A stretch of DNA of 64,000 bases from assembly GCF_001039355.2 (NCBI RefSeq), contig NW_019773736.1, positions 1,281,434-1,345,433 on the forward strand, given 5' to 3'. A program made the position numbers and the translations under genes. Origin of the DNA: Lingula anatina. Its lineage: Eukaryota; Brachiopoda; Lingulata; Lingulida; Lingulidae. The notes under the pieces are model-generated. The model searched no databases and was not told the DNA's origin. It worked only from the letters and a program-made list of their open reading frames with translations. Positions 22,691-34,300 of this stretch are shown here, one piece after another; positions within the stretch are counted from its first letter, which is position 1, and each line of letters starts with the position of its first letter.

Positions 22691-23226
22691 ATCATGCACA
22701 ACAGGTAACATGGTCAATAACAGGAGTCGACCCAGAGATATTTTCTGACAGTATTCCAAAGTATCTATGTTGATCCATCTCCCATTTTTATGGTCTTCCA
22801 ACAGAAAAAAATAGATAACAGTCAATATAAACTTAATAACCTGACCGTCTTCCGGAAGACCCAGAAGATGGTCTCAACCCACCCCTTCAATAAGATTCAG
22901 TTACAGTTTCAGGACCATGAGAGTTCAAATTCACATGATGAAAGTCTCAATATTTGAACAAGGCAGCAAAGCTGTCAAACGTACAGACAAAAAACAGGAA
23001 ATAACTATGCACAAAATAGGCTACTGTCAATTCTGATGCAAAAGTACATTATGTTAAACTGCAAATTCAACATCAAATTTAATTATGCTCAACAGGTAAT
23101 ACCAATGTAAGTAAAATGTGTAACAAGTTCACACTTTGAAAATGTATAACTTCCAGAAAAAGAAGCCAATTAGACTGCTTTTCCAACTCAGGCTGCATTT
23201 TAGTCCTGTCTTTCTTTTTTGAAAGT

Positions 23227-23823
23227 TTGACAGTCATAAAAAGAGGCAAGAACAGACATGACAAAGAAAAGGATGCAATGGGCCTCATTGAGGGTGCAAA
23301 GCAAAGTATAGTGTTACCATACTGCCAAGGTCTGTCAGAAAAACTAAGCCGGGTTTATAAAAAATATAACATCAAACTCCACCATAAGCCAGGTTGGACG
23401 CTGAGACAAGCACTAGTGAAGCCCAAGGATCCTCTAACCCAAGGAGAGCAATGTGGTGTGATATATTCAGTCAAATGTGGAACCTGCCAAGGAGAATACA
23501 TTGGCGAGACAGGAAGACCATTAGCCACAAGAATGAAAGAACACAAAGACTCAGTGGCCAAAAACAACTGGAAATCAGCCCTTGGAGAACATACCTGCAA
23601 ACATCCAGGTCACCACATAGACTTTGACAGCCTGAAAGTGATAGACAGGGAAAACTGGACATTCCAAAGAAAAATAGCAGAAGCTGTACACATCAGGGCC
23701 AAACAACCAGACCTGAACAGACAGGGGGGGTATGATTTACCAGCTATCTACCTCACGGTGCTCCAGAGGGATGCAGAGGAGCCCCGGGGGGAGCAAGTAA
23801 CAGTTACAACACAAGGCCAGTGA
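23227..23823 (+). pseudogene. C-terminal part of a Penelope-like element polyprotein with GIY-YIG endonuclease domain
   Basis: The 198-codon frame contains IVLPYCQGLSEKLSRVYKKY, the segment after the reverse transcriptase, then CGVIYSVKCGTC and GEYIGETGRPLATRMKEH. The last two are the paired GIY-YIG strands (VIY...YIG) with the catalytic Arg in the ETGR/TRMKEH helix. A Cys-His pair (CGTC...HTCKHPGHH) is typical of the Penelope type. The first few codons come from host repeat sequence, so the Met is incidental. No RT domain is present, so it cannot transpose on its own. Confidence 0.85.
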
Positions 23824-23955
23824 TTAGGGGCAATTGACCTGGATTTTCATTCCAGGTGAAATGACCCAAGTCATTTACTCCCTGATGATGGTGACTGACA
23901 GTCACAGAAATATTGGAGGTAATACCCACATATTTTACAAGCTCTTGATAAAAAG
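23237..23955 (+). mobile_element. 5'-truncated Penelope-like retroelement fragment
   Basis: This block replaces the homologous stretch present in the other copy of the surrounding repeat (19350-20160), with clear breakpoints near 23237 and 23960. It carries the last part of a Penelope-type open frame with a GIY-YIG domain, then a hammerhead-like structure. The reverse transcriptase portion is absent, which is typical of 5'-truncated insertion. The frame is still open, suggesting a fairly recent arrival. Confidence 0.8.
23875..23922 (+). ncRNA. Hammerhead ribozyme motif of the Penelope-like element (minimal stem III)
   Basis: CTGATGA (23882-23888) and GAAA (23907-23910) enclose a stem II hairpin GTGACT/AGTCAC. 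Stem I forms from TTACTCC (23875-23881) and GGAGGTAA (23915-23922) with one bulged base. Only TATT separates GAAA from stem I, so stem III is nearly absent, as described for Penelope-associated hammerheads that work as dimers. All core bases appear intact. Activity is not shown by the sequence alone. Confidence 0.7.
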
Positions 23956-24125
23956 AAAAACAGTAATTTGAATAATACACAATAACAAGTTTACCATCAT
24001 TTTTACATAATCAACTTACAATGTTATAAAGATGCAGGAAATGTCAAACAAACACTTTTACATATCTTATTAGTTCAATAATGAGACTGTTAACATGCCT
24101 AAGAATTGAATCTGAGGAAATGTGA

Positions 24126-24715
24126 AAAACAGCATAACTTCTAAAATAATGGCCCGATTATGCTGATTTTCCAACTCATCCTACGTTTTAGTAAGATTGA
24201 CCACTCCTGTGAGTATAATGACAATTTGCCCATCTGTTTTTCTTATATTGTGTTATCAGTGCTGCATATATGCTGAAAAAAGTGAAAAAACAGCATAACT
24301 TCCCTTAAAATGGCCCGATCATGCTGATCTTCGAACTTGACCTGCGTATTAAAAATATTCATCAATTCTGTAAGTTTCAAGCCAAAAGGTAAAACGGTTT
24401 TTCACTTATTGTGTTATCGGTGTTGCATATATGCTGAAAAAAGTGAAAAAACAGCAGAACTTCCATAAAATTGACCCGATAGCTCTGATTTTCGAACTTG
24501 ACCTGCATATTATGAATATTCATCAGTTTTATAAGTTTCAAGCCAAAAAGTAAAAAGGTTTTTCACTTATCGTGTTATCGGTGTTATAATAATGCTAAAA
24601 AAAGTGAAAAAACAGCATAACTTCCCTAAAAATTATGAATATTCATCAGTTCTGTAAATTGGAATACAAAATGTAAAACGGTATTCCACTTATCGTGTTA
24701 TCGCTGAGTGCACGG
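24126..24715 (+). repeat. ~160 bp tandem repeat, four units
   Basis: Units start at about 24126, 24285, 24445 and 24606; the last is shortened. They share the ACAGCATAACTTCC and GACCTGCGTATTA phrases with the three-unit array in copy 1. Confidence 0.75.
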
Positions 24716-24781
24716 CGATGGCTACGATGGCGACAGATGCAGGTGACGGCTATATGTACAGACACATCTGTGTCTGTACAT

Positions 24782-25445
24782 AAAAATTAATTATTAATGC
24801 TCTATGTAAGCCATGATAAGAAGCATGCTTTATTCTTTACCATCAATTTCTCACCAATTTTGAAGCACAAAATCTTGAGTTATTTTCTGTTAAGCTTTCT
24901 TTGACATGTAGTTTTCACACCATGTAATCCCTCCATCCATATGTTGGAGAATTCTTCTCACTTGGGACTGCAAATTTTACACGTTTAATTCTGCATGTGC
25001 CTGTTTGGGATTTGTGTCTGTATAAAACAAGATGCATTCCAATGCGCAAGCAGCAGACATGAAAATAAATCAAGCTTTATCTTCTGGGTTGGTCCATGTC
25101 ATTTAACACTCTGTTCATATGCACGTTTATAAAAATAAATCATTCTGTTTAAGTACTATAAAAATCCTGTATGACCTGGTTCCTCAATTAAGAGTTATAT
25201 GACTGTATTAATTACACCCTCTTTAACTATGATTCACTCAACAACTCCTTATTAAACTGATGTTCAGAGAGATAATAGCTGTTGATTTTGCAAAGATTAT
25301 GTAAAAGAGGGCATTACAAAAATCACATGGTCCATTTTCATGTATCTAAATTAAAAAAATTAATGAAAAAGATCCAATTGTAAGTAACCATCAAGAAATA
25401 TTTGATGTGTAGACATATATATATATATACATATACATGTTGTAT
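24782..25445. repeat. Duplicated block B (copy 1)
   Basis: Begins AAAAATTAATTATTAATGCT and is nearly the same as 26229-26890, including GCGCAAGCAGCAGACAT and TTATATGACTGTATTAATT. It follows the right end of the 5.7 kb insert. Confidence 0.85.
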
Positions 25446-25448
25446 TTA

Positions 25449-26033
25449 CCAACTGACAGATGACAAACGACTTGACCTCTATCTTTCCATAAAGTATCTT
25501 TCCATAAAGTAGAACATCTTTAGCATAATAAGTTAATATTTCTTCTTTCATAAAGATTTAGTTTTAGATAAACAATCCCGTTTGTCTTTTTCCATTGTTT
25601 ATGATTTGATTTTAAAACTATCCGCCAGTAGATTTGTAACATAAAAAGATGTACGTAGTACACAAAAATCTATAAGTTTCAAAGGTTGTAATTTGTCGTG
25701 TTTTATTTCCATATCTCAAAACTGACACTTCTATAAAAAATATAACTTTTAAGTAACATTTTGTTCCATTGTTGCACTCTGAATAGTTTTTCTGATTTCT
25801 GGCAATGAACTGAGCCACCTGATTCACTTAATTTTGACAATTTAAAAACAAATATATAACAATGAATGTTGCAACTATCAGCACCGTTTCTTTGTTGACT
25901 TTTTAGGCAATATTTAACAAACAACTTTTCAGTAAAACCCACCATCACCGCTGACAAAAAATTTATGTACACGAAATGTTAATTATTTTTAAGGCAAAAA
26001 CATTAAATGTATACAACAACAAAAACATCAGCA

Positions 26034-26119
<86 letters not shown>

Positions 26120-26227
26120 CAACAAACATGTAAGCAAAATATACTTAAGCACAATTCTGAATATGAAACAATCATACTTCTGATTATATTATCACAGAAT
26201 AATATATTGCTCTTTTAATAAGATAAC
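25449..26227. repeat. Duplicated block A' (copy 2)
   Basis: Begins CCAACTGACAGATGACAAAC and ends TTAATAAGATAACAA. It differs from copy 1 by scattered substitutions, a 14 bp tandem duplication (CTTTCCATAAAGTA), and a longer (TA)n at 26037-26118. It joins block B' directly. Confidence 0.85.
26037..26118. repeat. (TA)n microsatellite within block A'
   Basis: About 40 TA units with one TG interruption near 26111, expanded relative to its duplicate at 18926. Confidence 0.95.
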
Positions 26228-26228
26228 A

Positions 26229-26890
26229 AAAAATTAATTATTAATGCTCTATGTAAGCCATGATAAGAAGCATGCTTTATTCTTTACCATCAATTTCTCA
26301 CCAATTTTGAAGCACAAAATCTTGAGTTATTTTCTGTTAAGCTTTCTTTGACATGTAGTTTTCACACCATGTAATCCCTCCATCCATATGTTGGAGATTT
26401 CTTCTCACTTGGGACTGCAAATTTTACACGTTTAATTCTGCATGTGCCTGTTTGGGATTTGTGTCTGCATAAAACAAGATGCATTCCAATGCGCAAGCAG
26501 CAGACATATGAAAATAAATCAAGCTTTATCTTCTGGATTGGTCCATGTCATTTAACACTCTGTTCATATGCACGCTCATAAAAATAAATCACTCTGTTTA
26601 AGTACTATAAAAGCCTGTATGATCTGGTTCCTCCATTAAGAGTTATATGACTGTATTAATTACACCCTCTTTAACTATGATTCACTCAACAACTTCTTTT
26701 TAAACTGATGTCCAGAAAGATAATAGTTGTTGATTTTGCAAAGATTATGTAAAAGAGGGCATTACAAAAATCACATGGTCCATTTTCATGTATCTAAATT
26801 TAAAAAAATTTACGAAAAAGATCCAATTGTAAGTAACCATCATGAAATATTTGATGTGCAGACATATGTATATATATATATATACATGTT
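26229..26890. repeat. Duplicated block B' (copy 2)
   Basis: Directly abuts block A', forming AAGATAACAAAAAATTAATT, the uninterrupted version of the junction. Small indels and single-base differences separate it from 24782-25445. Confidence 0.85.
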
Positions 26891-27343
26891 CATTAAACAA
26901 GTCGACATTTAAGAAATATTATAATCATAGGCATTATGTAAGCATACTACATAAGTACACATATATGTTACAAGTCAGTGCACATGATGTACTGATGAAT
27001 CCAAATATTAATACCTAATTAAAATTTTTAATAACTTCAAACACTAAATCTTAATAACAGTGTCAACCACAACCTCAATTCATATTCTAACACGTTAGTT
27101 GACATGAAGGTACATTATATCATCAACAAAGTTATAAGGTATAAAATCAAAAATGCAATCAAATTTGAAATCATTTTGGGTTTGAAGGACTAGATTTTGG
27201 CTCCAAGGGAAGGCGATCCAATATATATATATATTGGCAATACTTTTTTTTAATAACAATGATTGTTTCTTGATTGACAATTGACAAAATGCCTGGGTAA
27301 TTTACAAAAGATGAAATTATCCAGTGGTTGACTGAGAAATAAT
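26891..27343. other. Spacer downstream of the TBC1D2-like stop codon
   Basis: AT-rich, with a short (TA) run near 27221. It should contain the 3' UTR of the minus-strand gene, but I did not find an unambiguous AATAAA on that strand. Confidence 0.4.
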
Positions 27344-28366
27344 TTAATAAAACTGGTGATCTGCCGATTTCTCTTCTGGGTGAAAGCTGACATGTTTCTC
27401 TGGGCTACTTCCCAGCTGGATGATCTCATAGGACGACAAATCACTCTCGCTCCTTATGCTGTTCTTTGGCGAGAAAGGTTTGTTGAACATGTACACGGGG
27501 CGTTTCGGGGAGGAAGTAATGGGGCAGATCTCCATGAAGGGTTCATTGGTCCACATTTTCTGGAAATACAGGTAATTATGATGAATAATGAATTTGTTTA
27601 CGAAGCACTAACATGGACACAGAACTAACTGGTAAAAATTTTCAATAACGCTTTTTTTTTAATTGAAAAAATATATTCAAAAGAAACAAAATATAATCCA
27701 ATCAAAAATCAAGGACAAAACATTTTCTCCGATATTTGGAAAGAGGGCACTGGTATAGAAAGTTATTAGTGTGTGGATGATATTAAGTCAAAATTCCACT
27801 TGTTTTTATCAGCAATGGGAGATTAAATCAGCCATGGCATTTACCATATACCCAGTACAAGCTGACCAAGAGCTTCCAGAGTTAACAGGATATCAACTCC
27901 AAATACATGCCGACTCACCTCACCCTCTTCTTTGGTCCATTTGAGGACAGATTCATCATCACCATAGCAACCAGCACAGCTGACAATGACAGGCTCACCA
28001 CTACATCTGAAATTACAAGAGGGATTGGAGTGAAAAAGAAACTTAAACAAATTTTGATTTAAAGCAATTCTATCATATGCATCATCTTAAGCTAAAATAT
28101 TCTTAGACCCTGCAAGGATTCTAGATGTTAGTATCAACCAAGAGTTTTATAATTTTATATGTACCTTGTCCGCAGAACTGCCCTGATTGGTTTATCTGCG
28201 ACCTTGACCCTGGCCTGCAGAGAAAGGTCAAACAGGTATGGGACCTCATTGGTGCTGATGGTGGAGTAAGCAGATGCGACGCTGATAGAGCTGAGACGCC
28301 TGGAGAACCCTGAGACGCTGCTACGCCTTACGACACCATCTGTGTCCTCGCCTTCCTTCAGTGAGC
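27344..28366 (-). other. C-terminal exons of the TBC1D2-like protein (last propeller blade and tail)
   Basis: Three exons (28366-28165, 28006-27919, 27559-27344) in matching phase. The first has basophilic kinase-like sites (VRRSSVSGF, FSRRLSSISV) and then LFDLSLQARVKVADKPIRAV. The second reads GEPVIVSCAGCYGDDESVLK-W, which recalls the final VLSGGEGY blade of ARHGEF17/JIP-type propellers. The third reads KMWTNEPFMEICPIT and finishes with HQFY and a stop at 27346-27344. Confidence 0.72.
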
Positions 28367-31300
28367 CTAGCCAGGGAAAATAATTGACAGGTTATTATTT
28401 ATTCCACTGGCTTTTGTTTTAATCACAGTTAAAAACTATACTTATTTTCAAATTGGTGTCTACCCCAATCTAAATATACTAATTGTAGTACTTATTCTAA
28501 AGATAAAAGTGACAGTAGTGTCATCATTCCATGACAGTTGTTAGAAATTTTCATACACTGCACTTACGATCTTGCACCATTATGCAAAGATAAAATACTT
28601 CCAAACTGAATATGTTTTGATACCCTGTAGACCCCAAGCTCATTAAATTAATTAAAGTACTGACCAGTTGACCCTCTTTCCTCTTCGCTTGACCAGAACA
28701 CAGAGCTGGCATTGGTGTCCAAACTCATTTGCCTGGAGTGACAACCTAGCATGTTGCCATTTGTCCCCATTTGTCTTCCACTGGAACTGGCAGTCCTCCT
28801 GGAAGCCTGGGGGCTGATAGGCAGGTCTCTTTTCTCCAGGGGCGAGTCGCCATCTTGCTGTAGAATAGAGTTTGTAGACAGAATGGCAGGAGAACTTGAA
28901 GTATGGGTCAAAGTGTGGTTAAGAGTCACTGGAAGGTTGTCAAAATCTTCGACATTGATTATAACACCACTGGAACTGTCTTCTGCTTGCTCTTCTCCTC
29001 CCTCGCCAACCTCAAATGAAATGAGGCCATTGTCAAATTTCTCTTCTTTAGTTGCAAAGTCTGTGAAAGATGTCTCATTGTCAGTTGCTGTTTCCATGCT
29101 GATAAATCCTTCCTCGTCACCAATATTGTGGTCCCATTGTAAACTGGGTTTCTTCAAAAGTTTTTGAGACTCAATCCTAGCTTCGAGGTCTGTGAAGTCA
29201 CTGTCTGTCCTTGACCTTCGTGCTGACCCATCAAGGTCAATGTCAGTCACTTCACTACTTGACCTTGACTTCTCATCTGGCTTAGGGTCAGTATCTCTAT
29301 AGGAACTATTATGCAGATCAATACTTTCACTGATCACTACATCTACAACATCTTCCACTCCTGTGCTTTTCTTTTTAAGACTCCTAGAATAAAAGGCAGG
29401 AACTACAGTTTCAGATGAATTAGGATCAGTGCTTTCTGAGCTGTTACCAGCACTGCCTTGACCTTGACCTAGATGGTCAAGGTTATCACTATGCTTCCTA
29501 ACCACTGATTCTTCTGTTTGAAAAGAACGCACAGGCACTGATGAAGTCGTAAGAGAACAGTGCTCTGACCATAGCAGATTCTCACACCTCTCATGTTGCC
29601 TTATGGCTTCAAGAATTATTTCTTTTAGAGAAGGTTGGTGTGTCTCTTCAGCTTGTGACTGAGATTCCCGATTTTTGTTATCATTTATTATTGATTGCCT
29701 GGCGGAATGATCAAGTTTAGATAACATTTGATTTCCGTGTATTTCCTCATTTCCTGTGTCAAAGTCTGAATCTGAAATCATGACACCTTGCTTTCCCTCA
29801 TACTGCTCCATATGATAAGCTGCCTGTATGCCTTCTTCAGCAGTATAGGATGCCAAATCTCTTTCCTTTGTACACAAACCTTTTTCCGATCCATTACACT
29901 TCCCTTGCTTTTTTGCACACGCCTCCATTTGGAACCTCTCAGCATCTTTCTCCAAATCTGTTTCACCTTGAAAATCTTCTGCTTGTTCATCTCTAACTCT
30001 CCCCTCCACCTCCTCCAGCTCCTGTTCACTTGCACATGTGTTTGTTGCCTTCTGGCTGTGAGACAAGAATCCTGCTGCCTGACCTTCTTCTGTATCAACC
30101 TCCTCACTAGCACCACTGTTGCAATTAGCACCATTCTGCTGCCTACTGACACTGCTTCCATTGGAAGCATCATGTACGAACTTTGTACAGTCGTTGTTTT
30201 TGTCTTCTTTTCTCTTAATGACACCACTGTGAGACAAGTCCTTCTTATATGTTGTTGGTGACAACTTACAGTCACCATTGATATGCTGAGTAACCCTGTC
30301 ACAATCTGAATAATATTCATAACTACTATCTTTGACATCATCACTTTCATTGTTTTCTTTTAATTTCTTCAACCCAGACTGATAGGGTGTATCATCTTTT
30401 CTGACCTTATCAAATTTCTGCCCATTAAATTCTGATAGATCAAACGTGAAATGTTCCAGTCTATTTTCACTTGAGCTGCACAGTTTAGGTGTGAGGTTTT
30501 CCTCCATGTCCTTGTCACAGAAAGCTGGGTTGTTCCAGATGACAGTGACTCCACTGTCGCGGGAGATCTTTCGCATTCTAGAAGACTGATCCAGTGCAGA
30601 GTCGCTGATGGCCTGCCTGGTTGGCGCCCCCAGCTGGGGAAATCTGGAGTTTTCTGGAATAAATGATTTATATTCTTTAAGGGGCAGAAAGATCATAAAG
30701 ACAATCATTTTTTTTTCCAGAAATCACTTCATAATAGTGAAATAATAAAGGGCATGAGATATTTTAAAATATAATTTTTTCATTCAATTTAAATGTCTAT
30801 CATAATTTTTTAATTCAATTAAAATATCTATCATTCATGTCAGAAAGATGACCCGCATTTAGTACATCTGAAGTCATTCGTTCCAATATAATTCCTGTCT
30901 ACAAAATCAAGATCCCCCCCAAAAAAATTTCCACAACTATCACCCACCAACTCCACCGCCCAGTGAGCAGCGAGGACTGAGTCTGTTAGTTTTCTGTTCC
31001 TCCAGCCTCTGGTAGTACAGTTCCTCCACTTTGTGCCCCACCTGGTGCAGTGTTCTCAGGTCCCTGGAAGTTCACATGGAAAACAAATGTAAAGTTAACT
31101 GAGATATGAATATCAAGTCTTCTTAATGTCTTCTAATCAATCTGCTTTTGTGATTAGTTGACTTAGACTACTTGTACTTGCAAACTTAATGCTGAAAATT
31201 GAATCACTCTCTCTTTTTACGTGCAGCACATGAATGTGATATGATACCTGTAGGATTAACATTTTTACTTACAACAGCTATTGCAGATTCAAGGTAAAAA

Positions 31301-34300
31301 CATTCTGAAAAATGCACATTATCTAAGAGGTTGTAACATATTGACAACCTAAGTATTGTTATCTCTGTTTAATGCTGAAATCTGTGAAAGTGAATTACAA
31401 TCAGAATCAGAAGTGATCCCAATTCAGCACTGAAATTTTAACAGACAAAACTGATAATAATTTACAATCCCAACAAAAATGGACTCACTTGACCACTTGT
31501 CCACAGCTGGTGTAGTATGGAGAGCTGAGGTTGCTGTCACTGTGAGGGGTTGCCGCCTTGCTGTGAAAGACACCTTCCTTGTCTATGACATCGTAGAGCA
31601 GCAAGTTTCCGTCTCCTGTTCCTATCCACACAGCATGATCTATGGGCAGGACTGCTGTGATACGGGACCCATTGAAGTAACAACAATCCTCCTGTGGGGA
31701 AAACATGATCACTGTTCAATTGTCCTAACCAGATAGCTTATATCTTGTTTTAAAGCCTTTTATAATATCATTATCAAAATATTTTATAAGCCTATCAACA
31801 GTTTTTCAGAATGGAAAAAAAGTGAGTTAAAATGTTAGGTGGCCCGTGTTTGTTACTTTGTATGCACATTTGCATACACTTAATGTATATTTGCATGTAT
31901 TATTTCTGTACATGATTGTTTCCACATCTGTTTTTGAGTCCAGAATGGCAATATTGCCCACAATCAACATAACACAATCACAGCTTCTCTAACACAATGT
32001 CAGGTATTCACCTGTTAACCAGTACAAGCCTAATCTAACACTGTGAATGATACAACAGATATGTCGAGTTGTGGTTATCATCACTGGTGCAATAAAGCAG
32101 CCCCAACCTACCTTCCTCAGGTTTGGGTATCTATTATCCTTCACATCAAAGAACATCATGCACGTAAGGAGTCTGTTGTCCCAGAGTTCAATGATGGACG
32201 ACCCCTTGATTGCAATCCAGACCCCATACTGGCTCATGGCGAGGGTCAGAATGTGGTCATAGGGGTTGGTGGACACCACAAAGTTGTCCATGGGGTCCAG
32301 AGTACTGTGAAGAGAAAAAACAAAGTAAACAACTGTGGTATGATTTATCTTGAATTCTACATTATAAGGCTAAATATATGACATTACCTTTTCATTGCAT
32401 CAATTTTATTAATAATATACTCACTCTACCAAAAGAGTGTATTCAGATTGCTCACACTGTAGTCCTCAAAATAAAGATCCATTGACAATCATGTTCACTT
32501 ACAAACACTTTAAATTCAACACAAAGAAAATGTGTGTTTTTTAAGAGGGTGTAATCAGTGAAGAGCGGACAGCTTATTATACAGGGATGAGACTGAAAAA
32601 GTCAGAAAATTTGGTTCACAAAAATTAAGAAATATGCGGTTAGTCAGAAAAATCTCGTAGTTGATTTAATATACCTACACAGCATGTAAAATATGGACCA
32701 TGTTCCCTGTTGCACACCATAACTGTTTGTCTATCAGCAGCATGGAGGTCACAGGACCCTGACCAACAGGGATGTAGAATACTTCATACTGCGCACTGTC
32801 TGAAGAGGACAGTTTCTGAAAGAAAAGAAAACAAAATGTTATAGAAATCTTCACATTAGATTCACATTAAGCTAATTTCAAACATTTCACTTTTTCATAT
32901 TTTCATAAGTCACAGAAACGTTATTAGACATGTGAAAAATACACTGTTACGAGATGAATTCTACTATAGCCGTCTCTGACCTCCAGCACTGCCACTGTAC
33001 CGTCCGCCAGAGCTGCAAAGATCTTCTTCTGTCTGTCCTGTTCATCCATCACTCTCAGTGCAAAGATGGCGTCATTAAGGCGCACATGCCATAGCTGTAC
33101 TCTGAAGCAAGACGTTGACATCCAATATTATGTCTTGGGTATTATATGCATAAACAAAATTCAATTGCCTCAAATCATTTATTCCCAAACCACTGTCATA
33201 AAACACAAACACACAAAAAAATGTATTGTACAAAAATATTTATGAAAAAGTTTTAGGATGTATATTACATATGTATAAATACCAAACGATCGTGACTACT
33301 TTCATGAATATCAAACACATATAACATTGGCCTTGCATTACACATTACCTTGACCTTGTACAGTAGGCAAACAGTGATTGGCTGAGAGTTCCCACCAACA
33401 CAACCTCGGGGCTGAGGGCACATGCACACAGGACTCGAGTGTCAAACTGGAAGAGGTAAGATGAAATAATGTCAAAACTGTTGCAACAGAAATTTTAAAG
33501 GTTAAATTTGACAACTGCATATGGAAGAGAACCGAGAAAGTAAATACTGTAAGGAAAATAAGCTAATGAAATAAATTGTACAGAGCTGATAAAAATATTG
33601 TGCCTACTCACTAAACTCTTACCTCTATGTTTATGTCATACATAAAACCTTTGTGACATCTGACCTCTGCGACCCTGGATGATAGCTGGTTGCCATGGAA
33701 AACCCACAACTTCCCTGTAACAAGGACAGCAGTTGTCAATGACATGGTTATCGTAAAGACAAAATATGCAATGTGCAAATTGTTTGTTATGAATTGGATG
33801 AAACAAGTAAGGAAAAAAGTTTGTTATTGTACCACCTTTAAAGGAATTTATATTTTCTTATATTTGTTATTATAAGCAACAATAAAAAAATCTTTTATTA
33901 CAATCATTGAATTTTTCTGAAGGCTTTTACATATTAAATAAGTGGTCTTAAATATTTTAGATATATTTTCCTTATACTTCCTCCTGTTTTCATACCCACA
34001 ATTTTTTGTTATTATTTAACTTTCATCACATTGATTTATTTAAGTTTATTGACAGGCCAAAATTTTTGGAAGGCTTAAAAATTTGGGCATTTTAATCTCT
34101 GTTGTTCACCCAACTTGAGAAATGGCATAAAACCTAGAATGAAATTGTGATTCACAGAGGACCTTTTCCAGTCAAAGGGGCAGTACTTTTGTAACCCCTC
34201 TTCTCCCTAATCCCCCTGCCTATGGCCACGTGTAGTACAACTGGCGGCCATCTGCATAAAGTAAACAGACAGAAGTCTGGCCGGCATGCCTGCTTTGATA

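Larger units (their letters stand above)
22959..24785 (+). mobile_element. ~1.8 kb dispersed repeat (CD element), copy 2, right end of the 5.7 kb insert
   Basis: In the same orientation as copy 1. Its left part (22959-23236) matches 19078-19345, its right part (about 23968-24785) matches 20165-20873, and the middle is replaced by the Penelope-like fragment. It has four rather than three ~160 bp tandem units and ends in the same GTACATAAAAATTA before block B. Confidence 0.75.

Noticed and set aside
22846-22861. Perfect palindrome GTCTTCCGGAAGAC
   Set aside because: A 14 bp palindrome without further context; it could occur by chance or be repeat debris.
19078-24785. Classical LTR retrotransposon for the 5.7 kb insert
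   Set aside because: The terminal repeats lack TG..CA ends, and no gag/pol frame, primer-binding site or polypurine tract was recognised, so it is kept only as an LTR-like or composite hypothesis.
28751-30350. Long open frames opposite or shifted to the large acidic exon
   Set aside because: They are shadows caused by the biased codon composition of the exon; only the minus-strand frame with matching exon phases is accepted.
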